Of a stretch of DNA of 50,086 nucleotides, positions 17,177 to 26,344 are shown piece by piece (the stretch's first letter is position 1; each line of letters opens with the position of its first letter). Both the position numbers and the translations under genes were made by a program. A model generated the notes under the pieces. The model searched no databases. It was not told the origin of the DNA and saw nothing but the letters and a program-made list of their open reading frames with translations. Source of the stretch: Verrucomicrobiota bacterium (GTDB lineage: Bacteria > Verrucomicrobiota > Verrucomicrobiia > Opitutales > Opitutaceae); contig JAEWIY010000052.1 in assembly GCA_023386835.1 (NCBI GenBank), positions 1 to 50,086 on the forward strand, written 5' to 3'.

Positions 17177-19873
17177 TTAAAAGCTCAGCACCACCCGCGT
17201 GTAGTAGAACGCGCCGCTGTAGGGGAAAGGGTTGAATTCGCTGTAGCGGAACACGCCTCCGGTGTCGGCGCCGAGACGTTGGGGCGTGCTGCGGATCACC
17301 TCGTCGGGGTATACGTCAAACAGGTTGTTGGCTCCGACGGAGAGGGTGAATGTATCCGTTAATCGATACGCGAGATCCAGGTCGGTCAGGATCTTGGGCC
17401 GAAACTGCCCGATCACATCCACGTTTCCCGCCGGCGCGCCGACGTTCTCCGTCGGCTGCGTGCGGAAGCGGGAGCCTTCCGGGAAGAGCTGCACCTGCGC
17501 GGGAGATAGATTGGTGATGGCGACCGCCTCATAACGCCCGTACCTCGCGCCGCGCACGAGGAGAGAGAAGCGGCCAAGATCCCAATTGATCGCGAACTGT
17601 GCGTTCCCGGTGGGTTGAGCGCGGGTCACCCGGATGCGTTCGGTCACGTCAAACAGCGGCTGAGTGATGCCGAGCGCGAGCACACTCGCGGGAGTGGGAG
17701 CAACGCGCCGCAGCTTCGTCTCGTTGTGATTGTAACCGGCTGTGAACGTGAGGTCGCCCAGCGACTGGGTGCGAAACCGGTAGCGGGCGGTCACATCCAA
17801 GCCGCGCGTTCTCGTGTCCGCTGCGTTGGTGAAGAAACGAGCGCCTTCAATTCCGGGCAGTCCAATCGAGGTCAGATAGTTTTGGACGGACGCGCCAATG
17901 AACTGGCTGGAGAGGAAGATACGGTCGTCGATATCGATCTGATACGCGTCCACGGTGGCGGTGAACGCACCCTGTTCAAACGTAAGGCCGGCGGTGATGT
18001 TCACGGCTTCCTCCGCGTCGAGGGACGTGGCGCCGAGCGCCCGGGCCGCCGGATCGCCGACGGGAAACAGTCGTGCGAGAATAATGTTGTTCGTGTTCGG
18101 GTCGGTGCGGCTGCTGGTGGAACCGAAGTATTGCTGTTGCAGTGCGGGAGCGTGAAAGCCGGTGCTGACCGAGCCTCGCGCTGCGAGGCCACCCACCAAC
18201 GCGACGCGAGCCGCCAGCTTGCCGTTCAACGTGCTGCCGAAGTCGGAAAACTCCTCGAAGCGTGCGGCCGCCGTGAGCCGCAACCGTGCGGTGACGTCGC
18301 TTTCCACCTCGGCGTACACCGCATAACTGTCGCGATTCACGCGCGTTTCGTCGCGCGGCTGAATGCCGCCAAAACCCTGCGCGCCGACCGTTGGCGCCGC
18401 GCCGGTTGCCGGGCCGTCCAGGATGCGGCTGCCGCCGTCGCGGTAAGCGTCCGGTTCGCCAGCCGTGATGCGGTATTGATCGTGGCGATACTCAGCGCCG
18501 GTGGCGATCTTGAGCGGGTTGGGCAGAAACGCGACGTCGAGGGACGTCTTCAGATCCAGGTTCGTCACGGCTTGGCTGAACCGGAGCCGGCCATTGTAGA
18601 AGTGGGTCGGCGACGCGGCGCCCAAGGTGGCGTTCACCGTATTCTCCGTGGAATACTCGAGGGAATTGTCGCCGTAAACCTGGCTGAGGTCCCAGTCCCA
18701 CGAACCGACCTGGCCGCGCCCGCCGATACCAAGGGAGGCATTGATGCTGCCGGTGGCAATGAACGGCAGGAAACCGTCGGGGTAGAGGGCGCGCACGTTG
18801 TTGTTGTCCCCCGGCCGGCGGAAAGACGCGTTGGAGTAGCCCTCGCTCCGGCCGTATCCACCGAAGGAGTACAGCGTCAGGAGGTCGTCCGGCCGAAGCG
18901 GGTATTCCGCGTTGAGCCAGAGCGATTGTTCGACGACGTCGGCATCGCCGTAGCGCCAGACGTTGCGATCCACCGTCGCTTCGCGAGGATCGAGGATGAT
19001 GTTGGCGGGCGGCTGAGTCGTGCCGGAGCCGAATGCACCGGAGAGCGCGGTTGGCGCTCCCGTGGTGGCATTCTGGCCGAAGTAGAATTGGCGCGTGTCG
19101 GGAAGGGCGCGGTTGGTCGCGTTTCGATCGCGGTAGTAGAGGGTCGTGTGCAGGAATCCCTCCGCCCCCAAACGCGCCCCGCCGGCCAATGAAGCTTCCC
19201 AGACGTCACCGTCGCCCTCGTGGGTGGCCCCATAGGTGCCCGTGAACTGATAGCCCACGTCCTGACGCAGGACCAGGTTGATGGCACCGGCAATCGCGTC
19301 GGAACCGTACTGCGCGGAAGCGCCGTCGCGCAGCACTTCGATCGAGCCGAGCGCGGTGGTCGGAATGGCGTTGAGGTCGGTCGAAACGGAGCCGCGTCCA
19401 ATGGCCCCGCCGGTGTTGACCCACGCGGAGGTGTGACGCCGCTTGCCGTTGACGAGCACCAGCGTCTGGTCCGGCGACAAACCGCGGAGCGTGGCGGAAC
19501 GAATGTGCGTGTTGCCGTCGGGAGTGGTCGGATGCGGATTGTTGAAGGAGGGAATCTGCGTTTGCAGGACTTTTGCGGTTTCGGTGTAGCCGCCCTGGCG
19601 GATCTCGCGTTGCGCGAGCACGTCGATCGGCACCGAGGATTCGACGACGGTGCGCTGTTCAAAGCGCGTGCCGAGGGTGACGAATGCGTCGAGCGCGACA
19701 ACGTCGGCTTCGGGCGTGCCAGGGGTGTCCATGCGGTTGGACGCTGGGGAGGTTTGGGCGGAGAGCGTGTTAACCGTGGCCAGGGCGACCGTGAGCGCGG
19801 CGAGGCGAGCCGTGGGCGATGAGTGGTGGTGGCGGGGTGGTTCGGTGTCGTTCCAACGGAGGAGGTGATACAT
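17177..19873 (-). CDS. TonB-dependent receptor
   Basis: An 898-residue outer-membrane receptor. After a signal segment (LAALTVALATVNTLSAQ) comes a plug domain with SSVPIDVLAQREIRQGG, RSATLRGLSPDQTLVLVNGK and GSIEVLRDGASAQYGSDAIAG, then a long barrel ending FYYTRVVLSF. The plug type (RGLSPDQTLVLVNGKRRH) is that of large receptors common in Sphingomonads, Xanthomonads and Opitutaceae, often for carbohydrates or other nutrients. The start is uncertain: MYHLLRWNDTEPPRHHHS at 19873 was chosen, and an upstream ATG at 19990 would add 39 residues and run into the sulfatase remnant region on the other strand. It is convergent with the FAD-binding protein gene, with no partner genes on its strand. Confidence 0.9.
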   Translation of the reverse strand: MYHLLRWNDTEPPRHHHSSPTARLAALTVALATVNTLSAQTSPASNRMDTPGTPEADVVALDAFVTLGTRFEQRTVVESSVPIDVLAQREIRQGGYTETAKVLQTQIPSFNNPHPTTPDGNTHIRSATLRGLSPDQTLVLVNGKRRHTSAWVNTGGAIGRGSVSTDLNAIPTTALGSIEVLRDGASAQYGSDAIAGAINLVLRQDVGYQFTGTYGATHEGDGDVWEASLAGGARLGAEGFLHTTLYYRDRNATNRALPDTRQFYFGQNATTGAPTALSGAFGSGTTQPPANIILDPREATVDRNVWRYGDADVVEQSLWLNAEYPLRPDDLLTLYSFGGYGRSEGYSNASFRRPGDNNNVRALYPDGFLPFIATGSINASLGIGGRGQVGSWDWDLSQVYGDNSLEYSTENTVNATLGAASPTHFYNGRLRFSQAVTNLDLKTSLDVAFLPNPLKIATGAEYRHDQYRITAGEPDAYRDGGSRILDGPATGAAPTVGAQGFGGIQPRDETRVNRDSYAVYAEVESDVTARLRLTAAARFEEFSDFGSTLNGKLAARVALVGGLAARGSVSTGFHAPALQQQYFGSTSSRTDPNTNNIILARLFPVGDPAARALGATSLDAEEAVNITAGLTFEQGAFTATVDAYQIDIDDRIFLSSQFIGASVQNYLTSIGLPGIEGARFFTNAADTRTRGLDVTARYRFRTQSLGDLTFTAGYNHNETKLRRVAPTPASVLALGITQPLFDVTERIRVTRAQPTGNAQFAINWDLGRFSLLVRGARYGRYEAVAITNLSPAQVQLFPEGSRFRTQPTENVGAPAGNVDVIGQFRPKILTDLDLAYRLTDTFTLSVGANNLFDVYPDEVIRSTPQRLGADTGGVFRYSEFNPFPYSGAFYYTRVVLSF

Positions 19874-19974
19874 CGGTCGAAGGCCAAGCGAAGCAGGGGC
19901 GGTGCCGACGGCCTTCGTTCGAACCCTCGAAAAGTTCATGGTTCGCAGGGCCTTGGCGGCGGCCTTCACCCGCC

Positions 19975-20617
19975 ATGCCATCGCAGGCAAGTGAGAACAC
20001 CCTCGTGATCACCACCACGGACCATGGGCTCGAGCTGCCCGGCGGCATGATGACGCTCCGGGACGGTGGCCTCGGGGTGATGTTGATGCTCCGCGGCCCG
20101 GATGGATTCCGCGGCGGACGGGTGATGGGGACTCGTCAGCCACCTCGATCTGTATCCGACGATCTGCGACGTCATAGGCCGGTCCCCGCCCGCCTGGTTG
20201 GAGGGCCGCAGCCTCGTCCCGCTGATGGGCGGCCGGGTGCAGGACGGGGAGCTGCATTCCGAGCTCTTCGGTGAGCAGACGTATCACGAGCAATTGGAAC
20301 CGCTACGGGCGGTGCGGACCGATCGCTACAAACTCGAGTATCGCCATTTTCCCGACGGGCCGCGACTGGTCGGCAACAGTCGGAGTGCCCACCTGCTGGA
20401 GAAGCACGGCTGGCAGCGACGACCCCTCGGGCACGTGGAACTGTTCGACCTCTATCTCGACCCCACGGAAGCCTGCAACCGGGCGGGCGATTCCGCCGAC
20501 GCGGCGGTGCAGTCTGATCTCGAAGCGCGTTTGGAGCGCTGGATGACGAGCACCGGGGATTGCTTTCCAACTGGCGAATTTCCGGCGCCAGCGGGCGCGG
20601 CAGAGCGGGGGCGTTGA
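19975..20617 (+). pseudogene. Frameshifted C-terminal remnant of a sulfatase
   Basis: Two reading frames together encode the last third of a sulfatase. From about 19990 the first frame reads SENTLVITTTDHG, then GGMMTLRDGGLGVMLMLRGP, the conserved region after the active site. Near 20121-20132 the frame changes, and the second frame continues GLVSHLDLYPTICDVIG, WLEGRSLVPLMGG, AVRTDRYKLEYRHF and LFDLYLDPTEACN to a stop at 20615-20617. The N-terminal two thirds with the Cys-x-Pro-x-Arg active site is absent, because the upstream bases encode the start of a TonB receptor on the opposite strand. It is therefore a dead fragment, probably left by deletion or rearrangement. Confidence 0.75.
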
Positions 20618-20650
20618 CACCGTGGACGCCCGTTCATCCCCTCGTGCTGG

Positions 20651-21679
20651 ATGAACCGCCGGGTGACGCAACAGGACATCGCCGACCGGCTTCGGCTCGA
20701 CAAATCGACGGTCTCCCTCGCGCTCCGGAACAGCCCGAGCATCGCGCGGGATACCCGGGTGAAGGTGCAGGCGATGGCGGAAAAGCTCGGCTACCGGCCG
20801 GATCCCGCGCTCGCCACGCTCGCCCGCCAGCGCTGGGCCGGACACGAGACCGGCAGCGGCGCCACGCTGGCCTACCTCGTCGACAGTCGGATGCCCAACT
20901 TCGCCACGCACGGCCGGTTCTTGCCGGCGGCACGAGCGCGGGCCGATCAACGTGGGTACCGGTTGTACGAGTTCGACCTGGCCGACTATGCGACAATTGA
21001 GGCGGCCAGTCGCGTCCTCCACCACCGGGGGATTCGAGGGCTGCTCGTGCCGCAGTTCGCCCACACGGATGGTCCGAGCATCCTGGAGCTTCCGGCGGAC
21101 CACTTCACCGTCATCTGCCTTGACCTTGGCTGGCTACCGGTGCCCTTCCATATCGTTGCGCCGGATACATTCCAAGCCGTGCGCCAGGTGTGGCGGGAGG
21201 TGATTGACCGCGGTTACGAGCGAATCGGCGGCGCGATGCTGTCGCACTCGCCTCCGGCGGTCGACGACGCCACCCGCCTCGGTGCCTCCGAGGCGGCGCA
21301 GCAGGAGTGGTTGCCGAAGCGGCGCCGGCTGCCCCTGTTGCGGACCGGGAACATGGACCGGACCAGCTTCTGCCGCTGGCTGGACCGGCATCAGCCGGAG
21401 GTGGTGATCGGTTTCATCTCGCGGGTGTACGATTGGATCCTCTCCACCGGACGGCGCGTGCCGGAAGACGTAGCGTTTGCCGCTCTCGGCGTGGTGCTCA
21501 CCGAGTCGCCCCATCTGACGGGAGTGGTCAGGCAGGAGCAGAACATCGGCGCCGTCGGCATCGACGCGCTGATCGCGGCCATGAATGAAAACGAGTGGGG
21601 GCGGCCGACGCTCCAGCGCAAGCTGCTGCTCGAACCGCAGTGGCACGAGGGCGCCACGCTGCCGCACCGGCGTCGCTGA
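20651..21679 (+). CDS. LacI family transcriptional regulator
   Basis: A 342-residue repressor-type regulator. The N-terminal helix-turn-helix is clear (VTQQDIADRLRLDKSTVSLALRN, residues 5-27), with the hinge region KLGYRPDPALATLARQR. The C-terminal periplasmic-binding-like ligand domain shares elements with the AraC/LacI-like regulators of Verrucomicrobiota (RGIRGLLVPQF, ERIGGAMLSH, GVVRQEQNIGAVGIDALIAAM). It probably senses a sugar and controls the adjacent TonB receptor and glycoside hydrolase genes, which follow on the same strand. A 17-base palindrome in the downstream spacer is a candidate operator. It lies 33 bases after the sulfatase remnant. Confidence 0.92.
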   Translation: MNRRVTQQDIADRLRLDKSTVSLALRNSPSIARDTRVKVQAMAEKLGYRPDPALATLARQRWAGHETGSGATLAYLVDSRMPNFATHGRFLPAARARADQRGYRLYEFDLADYATIEAASRVLHHRGIRGLLVPQFAHTDGPSILELPADHFTVICLDLGWLPVPFHIVAPDTFQAVRQVWREVIDRGYERIGGAMLSHSPPAVDDATRLGASEAAQQEWLPKRRRLPLLRTGNMDRTSFCRWLDRHQPEVVIGFISRVYDWILSTGRRVPEDVAFAALGVVLTESPHLTGVVRQEQNIGAVGIDALIAAMNENEWGRPTLQRKLLLEPQWHEGATLPHRRR

Positions 21680-21811
21680 AGTTGCCGCGCGCGCGGCTGG
21701 CACCTCGGCCCATGCGCGGTTACGGCGGGGCGCGGGCGAGTGCGCGATCTCAACAGGATGAAGGAGCGGGCCGTTGGCACGCGGCTTGGCCGAACCTACG
21801 GGAAGGAACCC

Positions 21812-21828
21812 CGAGGCCTCAGGCCTCG
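21812..21828. promoter_or_regulatory. Perfect 17-bp palindrome upstream of TonB receptor (candidate operator)
   Basis: CGAGGCCT-C-AGGCCTCG forms two 8-base arms around one central base, with further partial symmetry outside (GGAA on the left, TTCC on the right). It lies 34 bases before the receptor start and 132 bases after the LacI regulator stop. It could be a regulator site or an RNA hairpin. It lacks the central CG typical of LacI-family operators. Confidence 0.35.
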
Positions 21829-21862
21829 TTTCCGGACCACCCAACCCCGCCTGCCGCTCGAT

Positions 21863-24802
21863 ATGATTTCGCTCTCCCATTCTCCGCGCCGGCACTGCTG
21901 GCGCCCTGTTGCCGCATTCCTGGCGCTCGCCTCCACCCTGGCCGCGCAATCCACGCCCGGCGCGACCGGCGACATCGACCCGGACGTGACCGTGCTGTCC
22001 GCCTTTGTGGTCAACGAATCCGAGGATGTCGGTTACGCGGCCGCCAGCACGCTCGCCGGCAGTCGTCTCAACACCAACCTCAAGGATCTGGCGGCGCCCA
22101 TCTCCGTCTTCACGAAGGAGCTGCTCGACGATCTCGGCGCGACCACCGTCAACCAGGCGCTCGAGTTCGCCGTCAACACCGTCACGGATTACGATCCGAC
22201 GGGAAACGGCATCGTGGAGAACAACTTTCAGACGCGAATTCGCGGGATCGCCGGCGCCGGCCGCGCGCGCAACTACTTCGCCACCGGCCTGAACGCCGAC
22301 TTCTACAATACGGAGCGGCTCGATTTTTCGCGCGGGCCCAACTCGGTTCTGTTCGGCATCGGTTCACCGGCTGGTATCATCAATTCCACGACAAAGATGG
22401 CGCGCTTCGACCGCACGGCCGGCTCGGTCCAGCTGCAGGTCGGCAGTTTTGACGAACGCCGTGCGACCCTCGATTACAACCAGAGCCTCACCCGAAACTT
22501 CGCCCTGCGCGTCAACGCGCTGTGGCAGGAAAAGGAGGGTTACCGGGACTTTGAGTTTCAGGACAAGGACGGGGCCGCAATCGCCGGCGCGTGGCGGCCG
22601 TGGGAGAAAACGGTTATCCGTTTTGAGGCGGAAACGATCAAGGTGACCGAAAATCGGGCCCGTCCCTGGACGCCGTTTGACGGCTATCTCGGCTGGGAGG
22701 CGGCCGGCTCCCCGGGTGCCCATACCGCGACGACGTGGGGCGTTCCGGCGGCGGGCACGGTTCCGGCGGCGGGCGGCTCTCTGGTCTTCATGGCTGATGG
22801 AGTCTGGCAGGATCAGTTTGTGCGGAATGTCGGCACCCAGCAGTTCTACTGGTCGGATGGGCGGACGCCCACCGTGCCGGGCCTCAATACCCCGCCCAAC
22901 GTGTTGGATTTCTCGGTCATCCCGCGCCATGCCAACCCACTGGGTGAGGCGGCCCGCTCCAACTCCGATGCGAAGGTGGGCAGCCTCTTCCTGGAACAGC
23001 AGGTGGGGCGAAACCTCTTCCTCGAGTTTGCCGCGTCCGCCGAGTACGAGAAAAGGAACATCGTTTCCCCCATGAACTTCGGCACGTACCGGGTGCGTCG
23101 TGACGCCAACGCGTTCCTGCCGACGTTCAACGCCAGCGGAGCTCAAACCGGCATGGTCGCCAATCCGGATTTCGGGCGGACCGTCCTCATCTCGAACGGC
23201 GGATTCGGACAGGACAGCCATATCTGGAACAAATTTTTCCGCGAAGAGCTGCGAGCGACTGCCGCGTACAACCTCGATTTCCGTGAGTTCATGGAGGAAT
23301 CGACCTGGTCGCGCCTGCTCGGGCGTCATCGGCTGGCCGTTTTGTATTCCGAGAAGGGCAACGAGAGCGACCGTCGCCGCGCGCGCTGGGTGAACATCCA
23401 TCCGACCCGGTCGCAGCCGGCTTACGGCCACAACGACAATCGCATCTTCTGGGGCAATCACTACGATCCGTTTGCCCGCGAGGAAGCGGCGCGCGGTGTG
23501 CGTGATCCCTTCACCCGGCTGGCCAACGTCGGCGTTCAGCCGGTGGCGAATGCGGCGGGCATGAGTGTGCAGCCCTCGCTCGAAGACCGGCTGTGGTTGT
23601 GGGATCGCAACGAGACGACCACCCGGATGTTCGCCATGCAGAACTACCTCTGGGACGACCGCATCATCGGACTGTTCGGCTGGCGCCGGGACGATGAGGA
23701 CCTCTACAACTCCACCACCACGGTCGAGCCGGTGACCGGCGATGTGACCGGCTTCACGCGCAATCCGCTCCTGCGGACGGTCAGTGGCGATACCTACACC
23801 CGCGGTGTAGTCGTGCATGTAATACCCGAGCGGCTTTCCTTGTACTACAATCGCGCGAACAACTTCCAGGACAACGGCGTCGCCGAAGTGATCGGCCCGG
23901 TGGGCAACCTGACCTCGATCGGCAACCGATCCGGGGAAGGCAAGGACGCCGGCGTCAAGTTCTGGCTGTTTGATGGCAAGATCGGAGCCTCGTTGGGCTG
24001 GTATGAAACTGCGGACTCGAATCAAAGCGTGGCGATGGACGGCAACTTCTTCGTCTGGGGCGAAGCCATCTGGGCCGCGATGGGGCAGACGGTCGACTTG
24101 GGTGGCCGCGATACCCGCAGCCTGGAGAGTGAGGGTTATGAGTTTGAGCTGACGGCCAATCCGACGCGGCAGATCACGCTGACCTTCAACCTCAAGCACG
24201 CCGAGACGGTGAGCAGCCAGCTTTTCCCGTGGGGGAAAGCGTACCTGGCGGCCAACCGCGCGACCTGGCTGGCCGCCGATCAAAACACGCCGATCAATAC
24301 ACCGGGAGTGCCGCCTGGATCCACCATCGGCAGCCTGATCGGCGGCCTGGACGATCTGATGACGGTGCTCACGGCCCCGGAGGGGCGTTCGCCCTTCCAG
24401 GATCGCGAGACGACGGCCAACTTCTTCGGGCGCTATCGTTTTGCGGACGATGGGCCGCTCAAGGGCTTCACCGTCGGTGCCGGCGTGCAGTATCGCGGTG
24501 GTTCGTTGATCGCCTATCGCACCGAGACGGACGATCAACCGGTGTATGCGCCGGACTACTACCTTGGCAACGCGATGATCTCCTACGGCCGCAAACTGAA
24601 CGATCGTTTCCACCTGCGGCTCCAGCTGAACATCGACAATCTCTTCGACCTGCAGGACCCGCAACCGGTGGCTGGGGCGGAGCCGACCGGCGTCCAGCGG
24701 CAGACGTTTGAGGATCTGGGGCTCTTGTATCAAGGGGTGGCCTACACGATCTATCTGCCGGTGCCGCGCACCTACCGGCTCTCGGCCACGCTCAGTTTCT
24801 AG
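21863..24802 (+). CDS. TonB-dependent receptor (polysaccharide-locus type)
   Basis: A 979-residue outer-membrane receptor starting MISLSHSPRRHCWRPVAAFLALASTLAAQ, a signal peptide. The plug has the Opitutaceae pattern PISVFTKELLDDLGATTVNQ and FSRGPNSVLFGIGSPAGIIN at about residues 80-175. A large barrel follows and ends RTYRLSATLSF. The ATG at 21863 is chosen at the signal peptide. Upstream in-frame codons lie in the regulator spacer. No SusD partner is present. It follows the LacI regulator and precedes two glycoside hydrolases and a sulfatase, so it most likely imports oligosaccharides released by them. A 14-base palindrome (AGTTTCTAGAAACT) spans the stop codon. Confidence 0.93.
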   Translation: MISLSHSPRRHCWRPVAAFLALASTLAAQSTPGATGDIDPDVTVLSAFVVNESEDVGYAAASTLAGSRLNTNLKDLAAPISVFTKELLDDLGATTVNQALEFAVNTVTDYDPTGNGIVENNFQTRIRGIAGAGRARNYFATGLNADFYNTERLDFSRGPNSVLFGIGSPAGIINSTTKMARFDRTAGSVQLQVGSFDERRATLDYNQSLTRNFALRVNALWQEKEGYRDFEFQDKDGAAIAGAWRPWEKTVIRFEAETIKVTENRARPWTPFDGYLGWEAAGSPGAHTATTWGVPAAGTVPAAGGSLVFMADGVWQDQFVRNVGTQQFYWSDGRTPTVPGLNTPPNVLDFSVIPRHANPLGEAARSNSDAKVGSLFLEQQVGRNLFLEFAASAEYEKRNIVSPMNFGTYRVRRDANAFLPTFNASGAQTGMVANPDFGRTVLISNGGFGQDSHIWNKFFREELRATAAYNLDFREFMEESTWSRLLGRHRLAVLYSEKGNESDRRRARWVNIHPTRSQPAYGHNDNRIFWGNHYDPFAREEAARGVRDPFTRLANVGVQPVANAAGMSVQPSLEDRLWLWDRNETTTRMFAMQNYLWDDRIIGLFGWRRDDEDLYNSTTTVEPVTGDVTGFTRNPLLRTVSGDTYTRGVVVHVIPERLSLYYNRANNFQDNGVAEVIGPVGNLTSIGNRSGEGKDAGVKFWLFDGKIGASLGWYETADSNQSVAMDGNFFVWGEAIWAAMGQTVDLGGRDTRSLESEGYEFELTANPTRQITLTFNLKHAETVSSQLFPWGKAYLAANRATWLAADQNTPINTPGVPPGSTIGSLIGGLDDLMTVLTAPEGRSPFQDRETTANFFGRYRFADDGPLKGFTVGAGVQYRGGSLIAYRTETDDQPVYAPDYYLGNAMISYGRKLNDRFHLRLQLNIDNLFDLQDPQPVAGAEPTGVQRQTFEDLGLLYQGVAYTIYLPVPRTYRLSATLSF

Positions 24803-24827
24803 AAACTCGAGGGGTCTCGCTTCTTTC

Positions 24828-26255
24828 ATGTCGCTTTCACTCCTGATCTGCCGGCTCCGACCCGTTTTGATCGGAGCTCTGGCACTCTCCGCTCTAGCTT
24901 CGACAAGGGCGGACGAGACGGCGCTGCGGGTGAGCGAGAATCGACGCTATCTGGTGCGAGGGGATGGGACCCCGTTCTTCTACCTTGGCGACACGGCCTG
25001 GCAGTTGTTGCAACGGCTCGACCGGGACGAGATGGAGCACTACCTGGAGATTCGCGCGAGGCAGCGCTTCACGGTCGTCCAATGCGTGATCCTCGGCGAG
25101 CTGGATGGGTTGGAGACGCCGAACCGCGAAGGAGCGGTGCCGCTGCACGACCTGGATCCCGCCCGGCCGAACCCGGCCTATTTTGAGCTGGTGGACCATC
25201 TGGTGGATCGGGCGGCCGCGCACGGGCTCCACGTGGCGTTGCTGCCGACGTGGGGCTCACACGTGGAGGACCGGGAGCATCCGCTCTTCCGCAACTACCA
25301 TGTTTTCACGCCGGAAAACGCGCTGGCGTATGGACGTTGGCTCGGGCAGCGCTATGCCTCGCGCCGCAACGTGATCTGGATGCTCGGCGGCGATCGCGCA
25401 CCCACCGGTCAGGAGGCCATCTGGAACGCGCTGGCCGCCGGTTTGGAGGAAACGAATCCGACGGCGCTGGTCACGTATCATACAAGGGGATACTCGGCAG
25501 CGGCGCAGTTTTGGCACGACGCGCCATGGCTGGACTTCAACCTCGTCCAATCCGGCCATGCCCGCTTCTCCACGCGAAACTGGCAGATGATCGAACGCGA
25601 ATACCAGCGACAGCCGGTGCGACCGGTTTTTGACGCGGAGCCCTGTTACGAGGACCACCCGGCCGCGTTCCAGCCGAGCAATCCCACGTTCACCGACTAT
25701 GATGTGCGGAAAGCGGCGTACTGGGCGGTGTTTGCCGGCGCGTTTGGACACACCTACGGCCATCACAGCGTGTGGCAGATGTATCGGCCCGGTCGCGACC
25801 GCCCCTTGCTGGCCGTCACCGAGGCGTGGTGGGAGGGGCTGGGCGCGCCCGGAGCGCGCCAGATGCAGCACTTGCGAGCCCTGGTGGAGTCGCGTCCGTT
25901 TTTGAGCCGTGCGCCGGATCAAACGCTCGTGAGCGACGTCGGAGCCGATACCGATCACGTGCAAGCCACCCGCGATGGCACCCCTGGCGCGGCTGACGCG
26001 ACTTATCTGATGGTGTACTTTCCGCTGTACCGCAGCCTGGTGATCGACGTTAGCCGGCTAAGCGGAGAAACGTTGCGCGGCTGGTGGTTTAATCCCCGCA
26101 CGGGAGAATCCCGGCTGGCCGGCGAGATCGCCAATCCCGGCACCCTGGATCCAGTGGCCACTTGGCCGTTGCCGGAAGGGAGCCGCGGCCCGGATTGGGT
26201 GCTGGTGATCGACGATGCCTCGAAGGACTATCCGGCGCCGGGGTCGACGTGGTAG
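24828..26255 (+). CDS. DUF4038 apiosidase-like glycoside hydrolase
   Basis: A 475-residue exported protein (signal MSLSLLICRLRPVLIGALALSALASTRA) with the apiosidase-like TIM-barrel domain (DUF4038, the fold of GH140). Marks are FFYLGDTAWQLLQRL at the start, WMLGGDRAPTG with the likely acid/base Asp, RPVFDAEPCYEDH with the likely nucleophile Glu, AAYWAVFAGAFGHTYGHHSVW, and a C-terminal collagen-binding-like domain (YLMVYFPLYRSLVIDV, GWWFNPRTGE). GH140 members cut apiose side chains of rhamnogalacturonan II, though many relatives are untested. It is 25 bases after the TonB receptor and is followed by a GH30 fusion, consistent with a plant-cell-wall glycan locus. Confidence 0.88.
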   Translation: MSLSLLICRLRPVLIGALALSALASTRADETALRVSENRRYLVRGDGTPFFYLGDTAWQLLQRLDRDEMEHYLEIRARQRFTVVQCVILGELDGLETPNREGAVPLHDLDPARPNPAYFELVDHLVDRAAAHGLHVALLPTWGSHVEDREHPLFRNYHVFTPENALAYGRWLGQRYASRRNVIWMLGGDRAPTGQEAIWNALAAGLEETNPTALVTYHTRGYSAAAQFWHDAPWLDFNLVQSGHARFSTRNWQMIEREYQRQPVRPVFDAEPCYEDHPAAFQPSNPTFTDYDVRKAAYWAVFAGAFGHTYGHHSVWQMYRPGRDRPLLAVTEAWWEGLGAPGARQMQHLRALVESRPFLSRAPDQTLVSDVGADTDHVQATRDGTPGAADATYLMVYFPLYRSLVIDVSRLSGETLRGWWFNPRTGESRLAGEIANPGTLDPVATWPLPEGSRGPDWVLVIDDASKDYPAPGSTW

Positions 26256-26344
26256 CCGAAGATCCCTCGGGCTTCGGCAGGAGATTATCGGCGTGACCGG
26301 CGCGGCCATTGCGACGGGGACCCATAGCGGTTGTCCTCTCCCGC

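Noticed and set aside
17615..19192. A 525-codon plus-strand frame
   Set aside because: It is antisense to the TonB receptor at 17177, with Val/Arg/Glu-rich shadow composition.
22364..24829. An 821-codon minus-strand frame
   Set aside because: It is antisense to the TonB receptor at 21863, with shadow-type composition and no motifs.
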